Source: Lacrimispora defluvii (GTDB lineage Bacteria; Bacillota; Clostridia; Lachnospirales; Lachnospiraceae). From it: a stretch of DNA of 64,000 nucleotides. The position numbers were made by a program, and so were the translations under genes. The notes beneath the pieces are model-generated. The model was not told the origin of the DNA. It saw only the letters and a list, made by a program, of their open reading frames with translations, and ran no database searches. Within the stretch, counting starts at the first letter, position 1; each line of letters begins with the position of its first letter. This document shows, in pieces, positions 52,198 through 62,665 of this stretch. Location: positions 248,001 through 312,000 of the forward strand of contig JAAOXG010000001.1 of assembly GCA_013036995.1 (NCBI GenBank), in the 5' to 3' direction.

Positions 52198-52911
52198 ATG
52201 GAAAGTAAATACAGGCATCTTTATAAGCTGCTTTTAGATAAGATTGACAGGCGGGAATATGAGCCAGGAGATAAGCTTCCGGCGGAGGGCGAGCTGATGG
52301 AGGCTTACGGCGCTTCCCGGGATACGGTGCGCAAGGCTCTGGAACTTCTGGTTCAGGACGGTTACATCCAAAAGGCCAGAGGAAAGGCGGCGGAGGTTCT
52401 GGACAAGAACAAATTCAATTTTCCTGTATCCGAAATCGCAAGCTTTAAGGAAATCTACAGGTTTTCTGATTCTAAGCCCAAAACCATTGTGGAAAATTTA
52501 GAAATTGTCAAGGGAGATAAAAATCTGATGGCTGCCCTGCAGATCGGACCAGAGGATGAAGCATTTTTACTTGAGAGAGTCAGGGAGATTGAGGGAGAGA
52601 AGATCATTATTGACAAGGATTATTTTTCACGAAAGGTAGTGGAAAATCTGCCTCTCCGTGCGGCACAGGATTCTGTTTACGAATATCTGGAAAAGGAGCT
52701 TGGCCTGAAAATCGGATTTGCTATGAAGGAAATCACGGTACACATGGCTACAGATGAGGATTACCGCCTGCTGGATATGGGAAGCTATGATATGATTGTG
52801 GTGGTGAAGAGTTATACTTATCTGGAGGATTCCACCCTGTTTCAGTTTACCGAATCCCGCCACAGGCCGGACAAGTTTAAGTTTGTGGATTTCGCCAGAA
52901 GGAAGCTGTAA
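52198..52911 (+). CDS. treR: Trehalose operon repressor TreR (GntR/UTRA family)
   Basis: The 237-residue protein has a GntR winged helix (LYKLLLDKIDRREYEPGDKLPAEGELMEAYGASRDTVRKAL in parts) and a C-terminal UTRA effector domain (SFKEIYRFSDSKPKTI, SYTYLEDSTLFQFTESRHRPDKFKFVDFARRKL in parts). The FVDFARR ending is typical of TreR. It represses treP-treA until trehalose 6-phosphate binds. The operator palindrome is in its own promoter, so it is autoregulated. Confidence 0.92.
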   Translation: MESKYRHLYKLLLDKIDRREYEPGDKLPAEGELMEAYGASRDTVRKALELLVQDGYIQKARGKAAEVLDKNKFNFPVSEIASFKEIYRFSDSKPKTIVENLEIVKGDKNLMAALQIGPEDEAFLLERVREIEGEKIIIDKDYFSRKVVENLPLRAAQDSVYEYLEKELGLKIGFAMKEITVHMATDEDYRLLDMGSYDMIVVVKSYTYLEDSTLFQFTESRHRPDKFKFVDFARRKL

Positions 52912-52952
52912 GAAGATATATCAAATGGCAGGAATATATTTCTTCCTATATG

Positions 52953-52981
52953 TTGACAAAGATATACGTATATGTTATAGT
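52953..52981 (+). promoter_or_regulatory. treP promoter with TreR palindrome
   Basis: TTGACA (52953-52958), 17 bases, TATAGT (52976-52981). ATATACGTATAT (52962-52973) lies in the spacer, matching the site at treR. Confidence 0.8.
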
Positions 52982-53045
52982 CAAAACATAATAATAACAT
53001 ATAAGTTGCAACTAATTTAAAAACATATGGAAAAGGAGTATGGAT

Positions 53046-54452
53046 ATGGGGAAATATGAAGATGATTCCAGGCAGCTTTTGGACCTCGTCGGAGGTAAGG
53101 GGAATATAGGGGCTGTGACTCACTGTATGACCAGAATGCGTTTCGTGCTGTCAGATCCGTCAAAGGCTGATACGCAGAAGATTGAAGCATTGAAAAGCGT
53201 TAAGGGTACCTTTACACAGGCTGGACAGTTTCAGGTTATCATTGGAAACGACGTGCAGGCTTTTTACAATGAATTTGCAGCGATTTCAGGAATAGAAGGC
53301 GTATCAAAGGACGAAGTGAAGAAGGAAGCTAAGGGCAACATGAATGCGCTGCAGAGAGTGGTAGCAGATATAGCGGAAATATTTGCTCCCCTGATTCCCG
53401 CCATTATCGTAGGCGGTCTCATTCTGGGCTTTCGGAATATTATCGGTGAAATTAAATTCATGAACGGCGGGACAGAGACTTTGGTGGCCGTTTCCCAGTT
53501 CTGGTCCGGCGTTTACAGCTTCCTCTGGCTTTTAGGCGAGGCTATTTTCCACTTTCTTCCCGTGGGTATCACATGGTCCGTTACGAGAAAGATGGGAACC
53601 ACACAGATCCTGGGAATTGTTCTGGGTCTGACCTTAGTCTCTCCCCAGCTTTTGAACGCCTATGCCATGGCGCCGGGCGTAGAGATACCGGTTTGGGATT
53701 TCGGTTTCGTAAAAATGAGAATGATCGGCTACCAGGCCCAGGTTATTCCGGCAATTTTAGCAGGCTTTGTACTGGTTTATCTGGAGAGGTTTTTTAAGAA
53801 GATCACTCCTCAGGCCATTTCCATGATTGTTGTTCCTTTCTGTTCCCTGCTACTGGCAGTAATTGCCGCCCATGCAGTAGTTGGACCCATCGGCTGGGCC
53901 ATTGGCTCCGCTATATCAAAGGTGGTTTATGCAGGGCTTACTTCTAATTTACGCTGGTTGTTTGCCACATTATTCGGCTTTGTATATGCGCCCCTTGTCA
54001 TCACAGGGCTGCACCATATGACCAATGCCATCGATCTCCAGCTCATGGCGGAGTTCGGCGGAACCATGCTGTGGCCAATGATCGCTTTGTCTAACATTGC
54101 GCAGGGATCTGCAGTACTGGGCATGATCTATTTACAGAAAAAGGATGAGGAATCAAAGCAGATTTCCATTCCTGCCTGCATTTCCTGTTATTTAGGGGTG
54201 ACTGAGCCGGCTATGTTCGGCGTGAACTTAAAGAGGGGGTTCCCTTTCCTTTCCGCTATGATCGGCTCTGCCATTGCGGCAACCGTTTCCGTTGGAATGA
54301 ACGTTATGGCTAATTCCATCGGAGTTGGCGGCATTCCGGGAATCCTGTCCATACAGCCTCAGTATATGGGGATCTTCGCCATCTGCATGCTGATTGCCAT
54401 TGCAGTACCCTTTGGGCTGACTGTCGCTGTGGGCAAAAAGAAAGGAATTTAG
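53046..54452 (+). CDS. treP: PTS trehalose-specific EIIBC component
   Basis: The protein has 468 residues. An EIIB domain at residues 1-90 has GAVTHCMTRMRFVLSDPSK with Cys27 as the phosphorylation site. An EIIC domain of about ten membrane segments follows, with VGGLILGFRNIIGEI, GITWSVTRKMGTTQILGI and CISCYLGVTEPAMFGVNLKRGFPF in parts. There is no EIIA domain, so phosphate must come from another EIIA (glucose type). The start at 53046 is chosen because AAAGGAG lies 7 bases before it; an ATG at 53040 abuts the site. It feeds trehalose 6-phosphate to treA, 4 bases downstream. Confidence 0.93.
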   Translation: MGKYEDDSRQLLDLVGGKGNIGAVTHCMTRMRFVLSDPSKADTQKIEALKSVKGTFTQAGQFQVIIGNDVQAFYNEFAAISGIEGVSKDEVKKEAKGNMNALQRVVADIAEIFAPLIPAIIVGGLILGFRNIIGEIKFMNGGTETLVAVSQFWSGVYSFLWLLGEAIFHFLPVGITWSVTRKMGTTQILGIVLGLTLVSPQLLNAYAMAPGVEIPVWDFGFVKMRMIGYQAQVIPAILAGFVLVYLERFFKKITPQAISMIVVPFCSLLLAVIAAHAVVGPIGWAIGSAISKVVYAGLTSNLRWLFATLFGFVYAPLVITGLHHMTNAIDLQLMAEFGGTMLWPMIALSNIAQGSAVLGMIYLQKKDEESKQISIPACISCYLGVTEPAMFGVNLKRGFPFLSAMIGSAIAATVSVGMNVMANSIGVGGIPGILSIQPQYMGIFAICMLIAIAVPFGLTVAVGKKKGI

Positions 54453-54455
54453 TAA

Positions 54456-56108
54456 ATGCAGAATTTTAAAAAATCATGTGTGTATCAGATTTATCCCAAA
54501 TCATTTATGGATACAGACGGAGACGGAATCGGGGATTTAAAGGGCATTATTGAAAAGCTGGACTATTTAAAAAAGCTGGGTGTGGATTACCTCTGGCTCA
54601 CTCCATTTTTCGTATCACCTCAGAATGATAACGGCTATGATATTGAGGATTACTGCCGGATCGATCCCTTATTCGGAACCATGGAGGATTTGGATCACCT
54701 GATATCTGAGGCAAAGGACCGGGACATGAGGCTCATGCTTGACATGGTTTTCAACCACACTTCTACGAGACATGAGTGGTTTCAACGGGCTCTTGCAGGT
54801 GAGAAAAAATATCAGGATTACTATTTCTTTCAGGATGGAACCGAGGGCAGTCCGCCCACGAACTGGCAGTCCAAATTCGGGGGAAATGCATGGGAATACG
54901 TAGAAAAGCTGGGAAAGTATTATCTGCATTTATATGATGTGACCCAGGCGGATTTAAACTGGGAGAACCGGGACGTACGGGAAGAAATAAAAAATGTTCT
55001 CCGTTTCTGGAAAGAGAAAGGAATCCGGGGATTCCGGTTCGATGTCATTAATCTGGTTTCCAAACCAACTGTTTTTGAAGATGATGAGGAGGGGGACGGA
55101 CGCCGTTTCTACACGGATGGTCCCCGGATTCATGAGTTCCTGCGGGAAATCGTGGAGGATACAGGGCTTGATTCGGAAGATGTGGTCACAGTAGGGGAAA
55201 TGTCTTCCACCACCATAGACCATTGTATCCGTTACACAAACCCGGAGGAAAAGCAGCTGAAGATGTGCTTTAACTTCCATCACTTAAAAGTGGATTATAA
55301 GGACGGGGATAAATGGTCCTTAATGTCCTATGACTTTGGGCGGCTGAAAAAGATCTTCCACACATGGCAGGAGGGCATCGCCGGGGGAAACGGATGGAAT
55401 GCAGTATTCTGGTGCAATCACGACCAGCCGAGAGCGGTATCCCGGTTTGGTGACGACGGAATCTTTAGGAAGCAGTCCGCCAAGATGCTGGCTACGGTGA
55501 TTCACGGGATGAGAGGAACGCCCTTTATCTACCAGGGAGAGGAAATCGGTATGACCAATGCCTGCTTCACGGATATATCCCAGTACCGGGATGTTGAAAG
55601 TCTGAACTATTTTAATATTTTAAAGGAGCAGGGGCAGAAGGAAGAGGATATCTACCGGATACTTAAGGAACGGTCCAGAGACAATGCCAGAACCCCTATG
55701 CAGTGGGACGGAGAGGAAAATGGCGGATTTACTTCCGGAACGCCGTGGCTGGCTGTCAACAAAAACTGCCGGGAGATCAATGTAAAAGAGAGCCTTTCTG
55801 ATCCTGATTCCATTTTTACCTATTATCAGAAGCTGGTGGAATTGAGAAAGCAGTACGATATCATCAGTGACGGGAGCTATGAACCGGTTTTTGTGGATAA
55901 TCAGGGCATCATGTCCTATAAGAGGGTCTTATATGAAGAAAAGCTGCTGGTATTTGCCAACTTCACCGGGCAGGAGCAGATCGTGAAACAAAAAGAGGTA
56001 CTGGATGGCTGGGAGGTATTGCTGTCTAATTATGAAAATGTAAAAATCTTTGAGGACAGGGTGACGCTGAGCCCCTTCGGCGCGGTGATGCTGTACCGGA
56101 AAGGATGA
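54456..56108 (+). CDS. treA: Alpha,alpha-phosphotrehalase (GH13)
   Basis: The GH13 enzyme has 550 residues: CVYQIYPKSFMDTDGDGIGDL, DMVFNHTS, GIRGFRFDVINLVSKP with the nucleophile Asp near 197, VGEMSST with the acid/base Glu near 247 and NHDQPRAVSRFGDD with the third Asp near 323. It splits trehalose 6-phosphate into glucose and glucose 6-phosphate. The gene lies 4 bases after treP, so the two are co-transcribed. Context favours phosphotrehalase over oligo-1,6-glucosidase. Confidence 0.93.
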   Translation: MQNFKKSCVYQIYPKSFMDTDGDGIGDLKGIIEKLDYLKKLGVDYLWLTPFFVSPQNDNGYDIEDYCRIDPLFGTMEDLDHLISEAKDRDMRLMLDMVFNHTSTRHEWFQRALAGEKKYQDYYFFQDGTEGSPPTNWQSKFGGNAWEYVEKLGKYYLHLYDVTQADLNWENRDVREEIKNVLRFWKEKGIRGFRFDVINLVSKPTVFEDDEEGDGRRFYTDGPRIHEFLREIVEDTGLDSEDVVTVGEMSSTTIDHCIRYTNPEEKQLKMCFNFHHLKVDYKDGDKWSLMSYDFGRLKKIFHTWQEGIAGGNGWNAVFWCNHDQPRAVSRFGDDGIFRKQSAKMLATVIHGMRGTPFIYQGEEIGMTNACFTDISQYRDVESLNYFNILKEQGQKEEDIYRILKERSRDNARTPMQWDGEENGGFTSGTPWLAVNKNCREINVKESLSDPDSIFTYYQKLVELRKQYDIISDGSYEPVFVDNQGIMSYKRVLYEEKLLVFANFTGQEQIVKQKEVLDGWEVLLSNYENVKIFEDRVTLSPFGAVMLYRKG

Positions 56109-56167
56109 TCCGCAGGCCGGTTCAGGGTCTGGAATTTTACGTGACGTGTTACTGCCAGCTCAGAAAA

Positions 56168-56228
56168 GATCGTACAGAATTCATTGCTTTAATCAGCAGA
56201 AGTGAATTCCTGCGGTCTTTTTTTTTCG
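56168..56228 (+). terminator. Intrinsic terminator after treA
   Basis: GATCG-CAG-AATTCA (56168-56183) pairs in register with TGAATT-CTG-CGGTC (56203-56217), with small interruptions, followed by a run of T (56218-56227). Confidence 0.75.
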
Positions 56229-56309
56229 GTGGACCTGGCTAAGTAATTATTTATTAGAAATGTTCATTTTACTGTCCACAGAGGGCGGAAAAAAACAGGA
56301 AAATGTCCG

Positions 56310-56338
56310 TTGACAACCAAAGCAAAGTTTGCTAAACT
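56310..56338 (+). promoter_or_regulatory. guaB promoter
   Basis: TTGACA (56310-56315), 17 bases, TAAACT (56333-56338), giving a start site about 60 bases before the ATG. Confidence 0.7.
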
Positions 56339-56385
56339 ATTTAACTAATAAGCAAAAATGTTTATTTTAAAAAGTATAAAATTAA

Positions 56386-57858
<1,473 letters not shown>

Positions 57859-57861
57859 TAC

Positions 57862-57897
57862 AAAGCAGGCGGGATACAAGTTCCGCCTGCTTTTTTT
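57862..57897. terminator. Intrinsic terminator after guaB, likely bidirectional
   Basis: AAGCAGGCGG (57863-57872) and CCGCCTGCTT (57883-57892) form a 10-bp stem followed by TTTTTTT. It also overlaps the end of the minus-strand germination gene. Confidence 0.9.
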
Positions 57898-59311
57898 AAC
57901 TCTGTTTTTCTTTATGAGGAAGACGTCCCCGGAACAACCTTTTTCTCAGCTCTGAAAGGTGGAGGGGAATGAGGGGATAGATATAGCTCTTACCTGCTAT
58001 GGTTCTATTAAAGACTACGGCACATATGGACAATATAAATCCAATCATGAAGCCCCATACGTTTAAAAGCGCGGTTAAGACCAGAAGCATCATACGGATA
58101 AATTTAAATGCGTAGCCCAGTTCAAAGCTTGACTGGGAATAATTTGCTACAGTTACAAAGGCCATATATAACATGGTTTCACTGTTAAACCAGCCGGATT
58201 TAACGGAGTATTCTCCCATTACAATACCGGCAATCACACTTAAGGGAGTGGTCAGCATGCTGGGCGTGTTCACAGCAGCCAGTCGAAGTCCGTCAATGGC
58301 AAATTCCAGAATCAGAAGCTGAAACAAAAGAGGAACCTGAGGCTCTTCCGATAAACGGATAAAGCGCAGCCAGTCAGGAATCATATCCGGATTTTGCATA
58401 AACAGCAGCCACAAGGGTGTTAAATACAGCGTAAAAATAGATATAATAAGCCTGGAAAGCCGCAGATAAGTTCCTGTAATGGGAGGAAAGTAATAATCAT
58501 CGGCTTCCTCAATGATGTCAAAGACAGAGGAGGGAAGAATCATGGCGGATGGGGAGTTATCTACCAGAATAATAATATTTCCCTCAAGCAGGGAAGCAGC
58601 TGCGGTATCCGGACGTTCTGAATATTTAAATTTTGGAAAAGGGTTGTACCATTTATAGGGATAAATACATTCAGCCAGGCTTTCCTGGTTCATGGTAAGA
58701 GCATCTACGTGCAGCTTATTAATCCGATCCTTTATGGTTGTAAGAAGTTTATCATCCACCCGTCCCTTAAAATAGCACACAGCTATGTCTGTATGGGAAC
58801 TTTCCCCCATATTCATGATCTCAATGGTTAATTTTGGGTCGCGGATTCTTCTCCGGATCAAAGCCGTGTTAAAAGTGAGGGTTTCAACGAATCCATCTCT
58901 GGACCCCCTTAAAACCTTATCTTTTTCCGGCTCTGCTACACCTCTAACCGGATAACTTCTGCAGTCCAGGGTAAAGCATTTATCATACCCGTCAATAAAC
59001 AGGCAGGAGATTCCTGCCAGAAGCTGTTTAATCATGGCTTCCTCGTCTTTGACAAGTCCTACCTGACTGTATGGCAGAAGTTTTTTTGAAAATTCATGAG
59101 CGTCAGGAGGCATGACATCAGGTGTTATGGAAGCAAAGGCCTCCATTAATTTCTGCCAGACCTCTCCTTTTGTAAAGCCCTCTATATAGTAAATACATGC
59201 TTCTCTGCCGGCCACATAGAAGGTCCGGTAAACCAGATCAAAATTACCGTCCACATCCAGCTTCTTATTTAAGTAATTCATAGTATCAGAAAGTTTCGTC
59301 GTAAATTCCAT
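57896..59311 (-). CDS. GerA/SpoVAF-family spore germination protein
   Basis: This is a 471-residue membrane protein of the GerA A-subunit/SpoVAF family. A large hydrophilic N-terminal domain has NTALIRRRIRDPKLTIE and MNMGESSHTDIAVCYFKGRVD, and is followed by PSSVFDIIEEADDYYFPPITGTYLRLSR and several membrane segments ending GRTI-like VVFNRTIAGKSYIYPL. The start at 59311 follows AAGGAG. No GerB or GerC partner and no spoVA genes are adjacent. It probably acts in the inner spore membrane during germination. Confidence 0.9.
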   Translation of the reverse strand: MEFTTKLSDTMNYLNKKLDVDGNFDLVYRTFYVAGREACIYYIEGFTKGEVWQKLMEAFASITPDVMPPDAHEFSKKLLPYSQVGLVKDEEAMIKQLLAGISCLFIDGYDKCFTLDCRSYPVRGVAEPEKDKVLRGSRDGFVETLTFNTALIRRRIRDPKLTIEIMNMGESSHTDIAVCYFKGRVDDKLLTTIKDRINKLHVDALTMNQESLAECIYPYKWYNPFPKFKYSERPDTAAASLLEGNIIILVDNSPSAMILPSSVFDIIEEADDYYFPPITGTYLRLSRLIISIFTLYLTPLWLLFMQNPDMIPDWLRFIRLSEEPQVPLLFQLLILEFAIDGLRLAAVNTPSMLTTPLSVIAGIVMGEYSVKSGWFNSETMLYMAFVTVANYSQSSFELGYAFKFIRMMLLVLTALLNVWGFMIGFILSICAVVFNRTIAGKSYIYPLIPLHLSELRKRLFRGRLPHKEKQS

Positions 59312-59339
59312 GGTATAATCTCCTTGCATTGGTTATGGA

Positions 59340-59368
59340 AAGTATGTGCATTTTCATGAAAAATATGT
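59340..59368 (-). promoter_or_regulatory. Possible sigma-G/F promoter of the germination gene
   Basis: On the minus strand ACATA (59368-59364), 17 bases, CATACTT (59346-59340), compared with sigma-G consensus GMATR and CATNMTA. It lies 29 bases before the start codon. Two mismatches in total, so this is tentative. Confidence 0.35.
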
Positions 59369-59478
59369 TTTATTAATTCTGCATGGTGTGAAAGGATTTT
59401 TTTTATCTATTTTATTGGAAAATATGCAGTGGTATTTGATCGAATCCTGTTGTTTTTTGGCAAAATACACTAAAAATA

Positions 59479-59507
59479 TTGACTTATGGGCCAAAAGATG
59501 GTATTAT
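59479..59507 (+). promoter_or_regulatory. Promoter of the structured RNA upstream of yitT
   Basis: TTGACT (59479-59484), 17 bases, TATTAT (59502-59507). Transcription should begin near 59513. Confidence 0.7.
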
Positions 59508-59512
59508 CGTCC

Positions 59513-59650
59513 ATGTGAGAAGCACAAGGGGTGCCTTGCGTGCGGTGTTTTGATGTGGGGATGTCAAAGCACAAAACTACATAGTGTGACGGTTTCAGAT
59601 CGTGACGGAGGATTGCCTTCTGTGGGGGAAGGGCAGTCCTCTAATTTTTT
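59513..59650 (+). ncRNA. Unassigned structured RNA ending in an intrinsic terminator
   Basis: After the promoter the sequence folds into consecutive hairpins. GCAC-AAGG (59522-59529) pairs with CCTT-GC-GTGC (59534-59543, with a 2-base bulge). GTGTTTTGAT (59545-59554) pairs with GTCAAAGCAC (59563-59572) over 10 bp with two G-U pairs. GTGACGG is repeated at 59586 and 59602. Last, GAGGATTGCCTT (59608-59619) and AAGGGCAGTCCTC (59629-59641) form a terminator followed by TAATTTTTT. I do not recognise a known riboswitch or 6S, SRP or tmRNA signature. It may be a riboswitch controlling yitT, or a stand-alone small RNA. Confidence 0.6.
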
Positions 59651-59713
59651 ATATTTGCATTGATAGGCAGGAAAATATTACATATAATATGAGGTGTGAT
59701 AAGGAGGATTACT

Positions 59714-60586
59714 ATGTGGAAAGAACTGAGGAGAGATAAGCGGGTCCGTAATATCATGACAGCATTGGCAGTGATAGGATCAGCGCTATTACAGACGTAT
59801 GTGATTCAGGCTTTTATCAGGCCTGCTGGATTATTATCGGGAGGTTTTACGGGTATTGCTATTTTAATAGACCGGATTACCTCTCTGTTTGGATTTAATA
59901 TATCTACCTCTCTGGGTATGATTGTACTTAATATTCCTGTTGCATGTGCATGCAGTAAGAGTATCAGCAGACGGTTTACTTTTTTTTCCCTGATGCAGGT
60001 ACTGTTGGCCAGTACATTTTTAAGAGTGTTTCATTTCACGCCCATCTTCGATGACGGTATATTAAATGTCATTTATGGCGGGGTGCTTTATGGGTTTGCC
60101 ATTGTACTGGCTCTTCGCGGGAATGCATCCACAGGCGGCACAGATTTCATTGCCCTTTATGTATCCAATAAAACCGGCAATTCCATCTGGACCTATGTGT
60201 TTGTGGGGAATGTAATTCTGCTCTGCATTTTCGGGGCAATATTTGGCTGGGATTATGCCGGATATTCCATTCTGTTTCAATTTGTGTCCACCAAGGTCAT
60301 ATCCACCTTCCATCACAGGTATGAACGTGTGACACTTCAGATTACAACAGTAAAAGGGCCGGAGCTGGCAGGGAAGTATGTGGAAGACTTCCGGCATGGA
60401 ATTTCCTGTGTGGATGCAGTGGGCGGCTACAGCAGGAAGAAGATGTATCTGCTCCACACAGTGGTGTCCTCTTATGAAGTAGAGGATATCATCGCGCTGT
60501 TCCATGAAGTGGATGATCATGTGATTGTGAATATGTTTAAGACTCAGCAGTTTTACGGAAGATTTTACCGTGCTCCCATGGAGTAA
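59714..60586 (+). CDS. YitT-family membrane protein with C-terminal DUF2179 domain
   Basis: The 290-residue protein has about five or six membrane segments in its first 200 residues: QTYVIQAFIRPAGLLSGGFTGIAI, RGNASTGGTDFIALYVSNKTGNS and GWDYAGYSILFQFVSTKVIS (in parts). A soluble C-terminal DUF2179 domain ends FHEVDDHVIVNMFKTQQFYGRFYRAP. The role of the family is unknown. AAGGAGG (59701-59707) supports the start at 59714. It lies 63 bases after the RNA terminator. Confidence 0.9.
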   Translation: MWKELRRDKRVRNIMTALAVIGSALLQTYVIQAFIRPAGLLSGGFTGIAILIDRITSLFGFNISTSLGMIVLNIPVACACSKSISRRFTFFSLMQVLLASTFLRVFHFTPIFDDGILNVIYGGVLYGFAIVLALRGNASTGGTDFIALYVSNKTGNSIWTYVFVGNVILLCIFGAIFGWDYAGYSILFQFVSTKVISTFHHRYERVTLQITTVKGPELAGKYVEDFRHGISCVDAVGGYSRKKMYLLHTVVSSYEVEDIIALFHEVDDHVIVNMFKTQQFYGRFYRAPME

Positions 60587-60629
60587 GTTTGCTGCAGCTT
60601 TGTTATTTTTCAATTGCAGATATTATGAT

Positions 60630-62009
60630 TTACAGCAGAACGGTCTTTTTTCTTTTCAACCGGCTGAAACAGTGAAAATAAATTAGGAACAAAATGGATG
60701 TAACTGTCCACGTCAGTGGGTAACAAAATACTACAGTCTCAATAGCCGGATGAATTGGAACTGCCGTACAGATCCACACGATTCTGAGTACACAGACTCC
60801 CAGGCTGGTAAGGATCATGGGGATCCAGCAGTCGCCGGTTCCCCGCAGAGATCCGGAATAAATTTCCACACAGACGTAAGTAAAAAAGGTGGGGACCAGA
60901 TACCGGAGAATCTGAGTACCCTTGTCAATGACTGCTGCATCTGTTGTAAACAGGAGGAATACCAGACTTCCGAATGTATAAAGCAGGAAGCTTAATGCAA
61001 TTGATGAAAGAAAGCACATAAAAAGGCAGACCCGTATCCCCTTATATACCCTGTCTAATTTCTTTGCACCGTAATTCTGTCCTACAAATGTTGTTATGGA
61101 GATTCCAAAGGCACTGATCATCATCCAGAACAGAGTGTCTATCTTGCCATATGCAGTCCAGGCAGCCACTGTATCAGTTCCAAGTGCATTGACGCTTGAC
61201 TGAATAATAATATTTGACGAAGTGTACATGACTGATTGCAGTCCTGCCGGAAATCCGATCCTGATAATCCGCACCAGCATGTCCTTATGAAACGTTACAG
61301 AAGAAAGCATCAGTTGGTATGGCTGTCTGGTACGAATTAAAACGATCAGAACCAGTACGGCACTGAGAAGCTGGGACAGGATGGTTGCAACGGCTGCCCC
61401 CATGACGCCCATATTCCAGAAAACCACAAAGATAATATCTAAAACGATATTGGTAAAACAGCTGGCAATCAGAAAATAAAGGGGCCGCCTGGAATCTCCC
61501 ACGGCTCTTAAAATCCCCGCTCCCATATTGTAAATAAGATTTGGAATCACCCCAAGAAAGTAGATCCGCATATATAAAATGCCGTAGGGAAGGATGTCCG
61601 CCGGAGTATCCATTGCTTCCAGGGCAAATGGAGCAAGAACAATTCCGATGATCATAATAAAAAAGCCGCAGACAGCAGAAAAAGCCATGGCTGTATGAAC
61701 CGCCTGGCTCAACTGCTTTTTCTGACCAGCTCCGAAAAACTGGGATATGATTACGCCTGCGCCGGAGGAAAGCCCAATAAAAAAACCGATAAAAAGGTTG
61801 ATTAAGGTTCCAGTAGGGCCTCCAACGGCAGCCAGTGCTTCCTTTCCCACGAACCGGCCAACAATGACTGCATCGGCCGTATTATAAAGCTGTTGAAAAA
61901 ATGTTCCGAATAAAATTGGAAAGAAAAACAGAAGAAGCTGCTTCCATATCACTCCCTCTGTAATCTGATTCGACGTTCCTTCGTCTTTATTTCTTGTATT
62001 CTTTTTCAT
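60630..62009 (-). CDS. MATE-family multidrug efflux protein
   Basis: The protein has 459 residues, about 12 membrane segments and two related halves. MATE landmarks include PILFGTFFQQLYNTADAVIVGRFVGKEALAAVGG, GAGVIISQFFGAGQ and ISITTFVGQNYGAKKLDRVYKG (in parts). MATE proteins export drugs or metabolites against Na+ or H+. GAGG precedes the start. There is no adjacent regulator. Confidence 0.93.
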   Translation of the reverse strand: MKKNTRNKDEGTSNQITEGVIWKQLLLFFFPILFGTFFQQLYNTADAVIVGRFVGKEALAAVGGPTGTLINLFIGFFIGLSSGAGVIISQFFGAGQKKQLSQAVHTAMAFSAVCGFFIMIIGIVLAPFALEAMDTPADILPYGILYMRIYFLGVIPNLIYNMGAGILRAVGDSRRPLYFLIASCFTNIVLDIIFVVFWNMGVMGAAVATILSQLLSAVLVLIVLIRTRQPYQLMLSSVTFHKDMLVRIIRIGFPAGLQSVMYTSSNIIIQSSVNALGTDTVAAWTAYGKIDTLFWMMISAFGISITTFVGQNYGAKKLDRVYKGIRVCLFMCFLSSIALSFLLYTFGSLVFLLFTTDAAVIDKGTQILRYLVPTFFTYVCVEIYSGSLRGTGDCWIPMILTSLGVCVLRIVWICTAVPIHPAIETVVFCYPLTWTVTSILFLIYFHCFSRLKRKKTVLL

Positions 62010-62085
62010 AAAATTTCCTCGATTAAGTAATTATGTAGTCATTTTTCATTATACCGTCTGGAAATAAAAAACACAATCCCCTGTC

Positions 62086-62526
62086 TCAGTCGGTTTTTTG
62101 GGCTTTGGTAAGTGCCTGATCCACTGCCTTAATCAGCACACTGGAGGTGTAGCGGGACTCAGACGGATAGGAAATGTTTTTGGTTGACTGATTCTTTAAA
62201 ATCTGCGGAGATAAATTATCCATGGCGGGCTGCATCAGTGGATACATGGTGGTAACCGCCTCGCTTAAAGGAACCAGTGTAACGGAAGTGATTTTCTTTG
62301 AATCAACTGTGACCTCAACATTGATATCCTGGCTATTCAGCGTAATGGCAGAGGAATATACACCCGGTACATAGGCCACAGCATCGCCGGAAGTGGGAAC
62401 AGTATCCTTTTTCGGGCGGAACATGACTAGAAACAGGGTAATGAGGAGGATTCCAAGGCCAACGAAGATCGCAGTATAGATGATCTCTTTCATTCGTAAA
62501 ACAACAATTTTTGTTTTTGAGCTCAT
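62086..62526 (-). CDS. Small membrane-anchored protein with FMN-binding-like domain
   Basis: The 146-residue protein has one membrane segment (IIYTAIFVGLGILLITLFLVMF) followed by an external domain with GVYSSAITLNSQDINVEVTVD, KKITSVTLVPLSEAV and SRYTSSVLIKAVDQAL. This resembles the FMN-binding domain of RnfG/NqrC-type proteins, but the flavin-linking Thr pattern is only partly visible. It lies 59 bases past the MATE gene start region on the same strand. Confidence 0.65.
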   Translation of the reverse strand: MSSKTKIVVLRMKEIIYTAIFVGLGILLITLFLVMFRPKKDTVPTSGDAVAYVPGVYSSAITLNSQDINVEVTVDSKKITSVTLVPLSEAVTTMYPLMQPAMDNLSPQILKNQSTKNISYPSESRYTSSVLIKAVDQALTKAQKTD

Positions 62527-62665
62527 AAGACAGAAGCCCTCCGTATAGTTTTGTTATAATGTATGAACGGATTGGGGGATTTCATTCCTAAGATTTCATT
62601 GTTGTAACAGGAAATCTGTGCTAAGATAATAGACAAACGTGTGTTTTGGGAAAGGAAGAAAAAGT

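Noticed and set aside
59346-59663. Plus-strand open frame of about 105 codons between the germination gene and yitT
   Set aside because: It spans a promoter, a set of hairpins and a terminator, has no ribosome site, and its composition is not protein-like. A non-coding RNA explains the region better.
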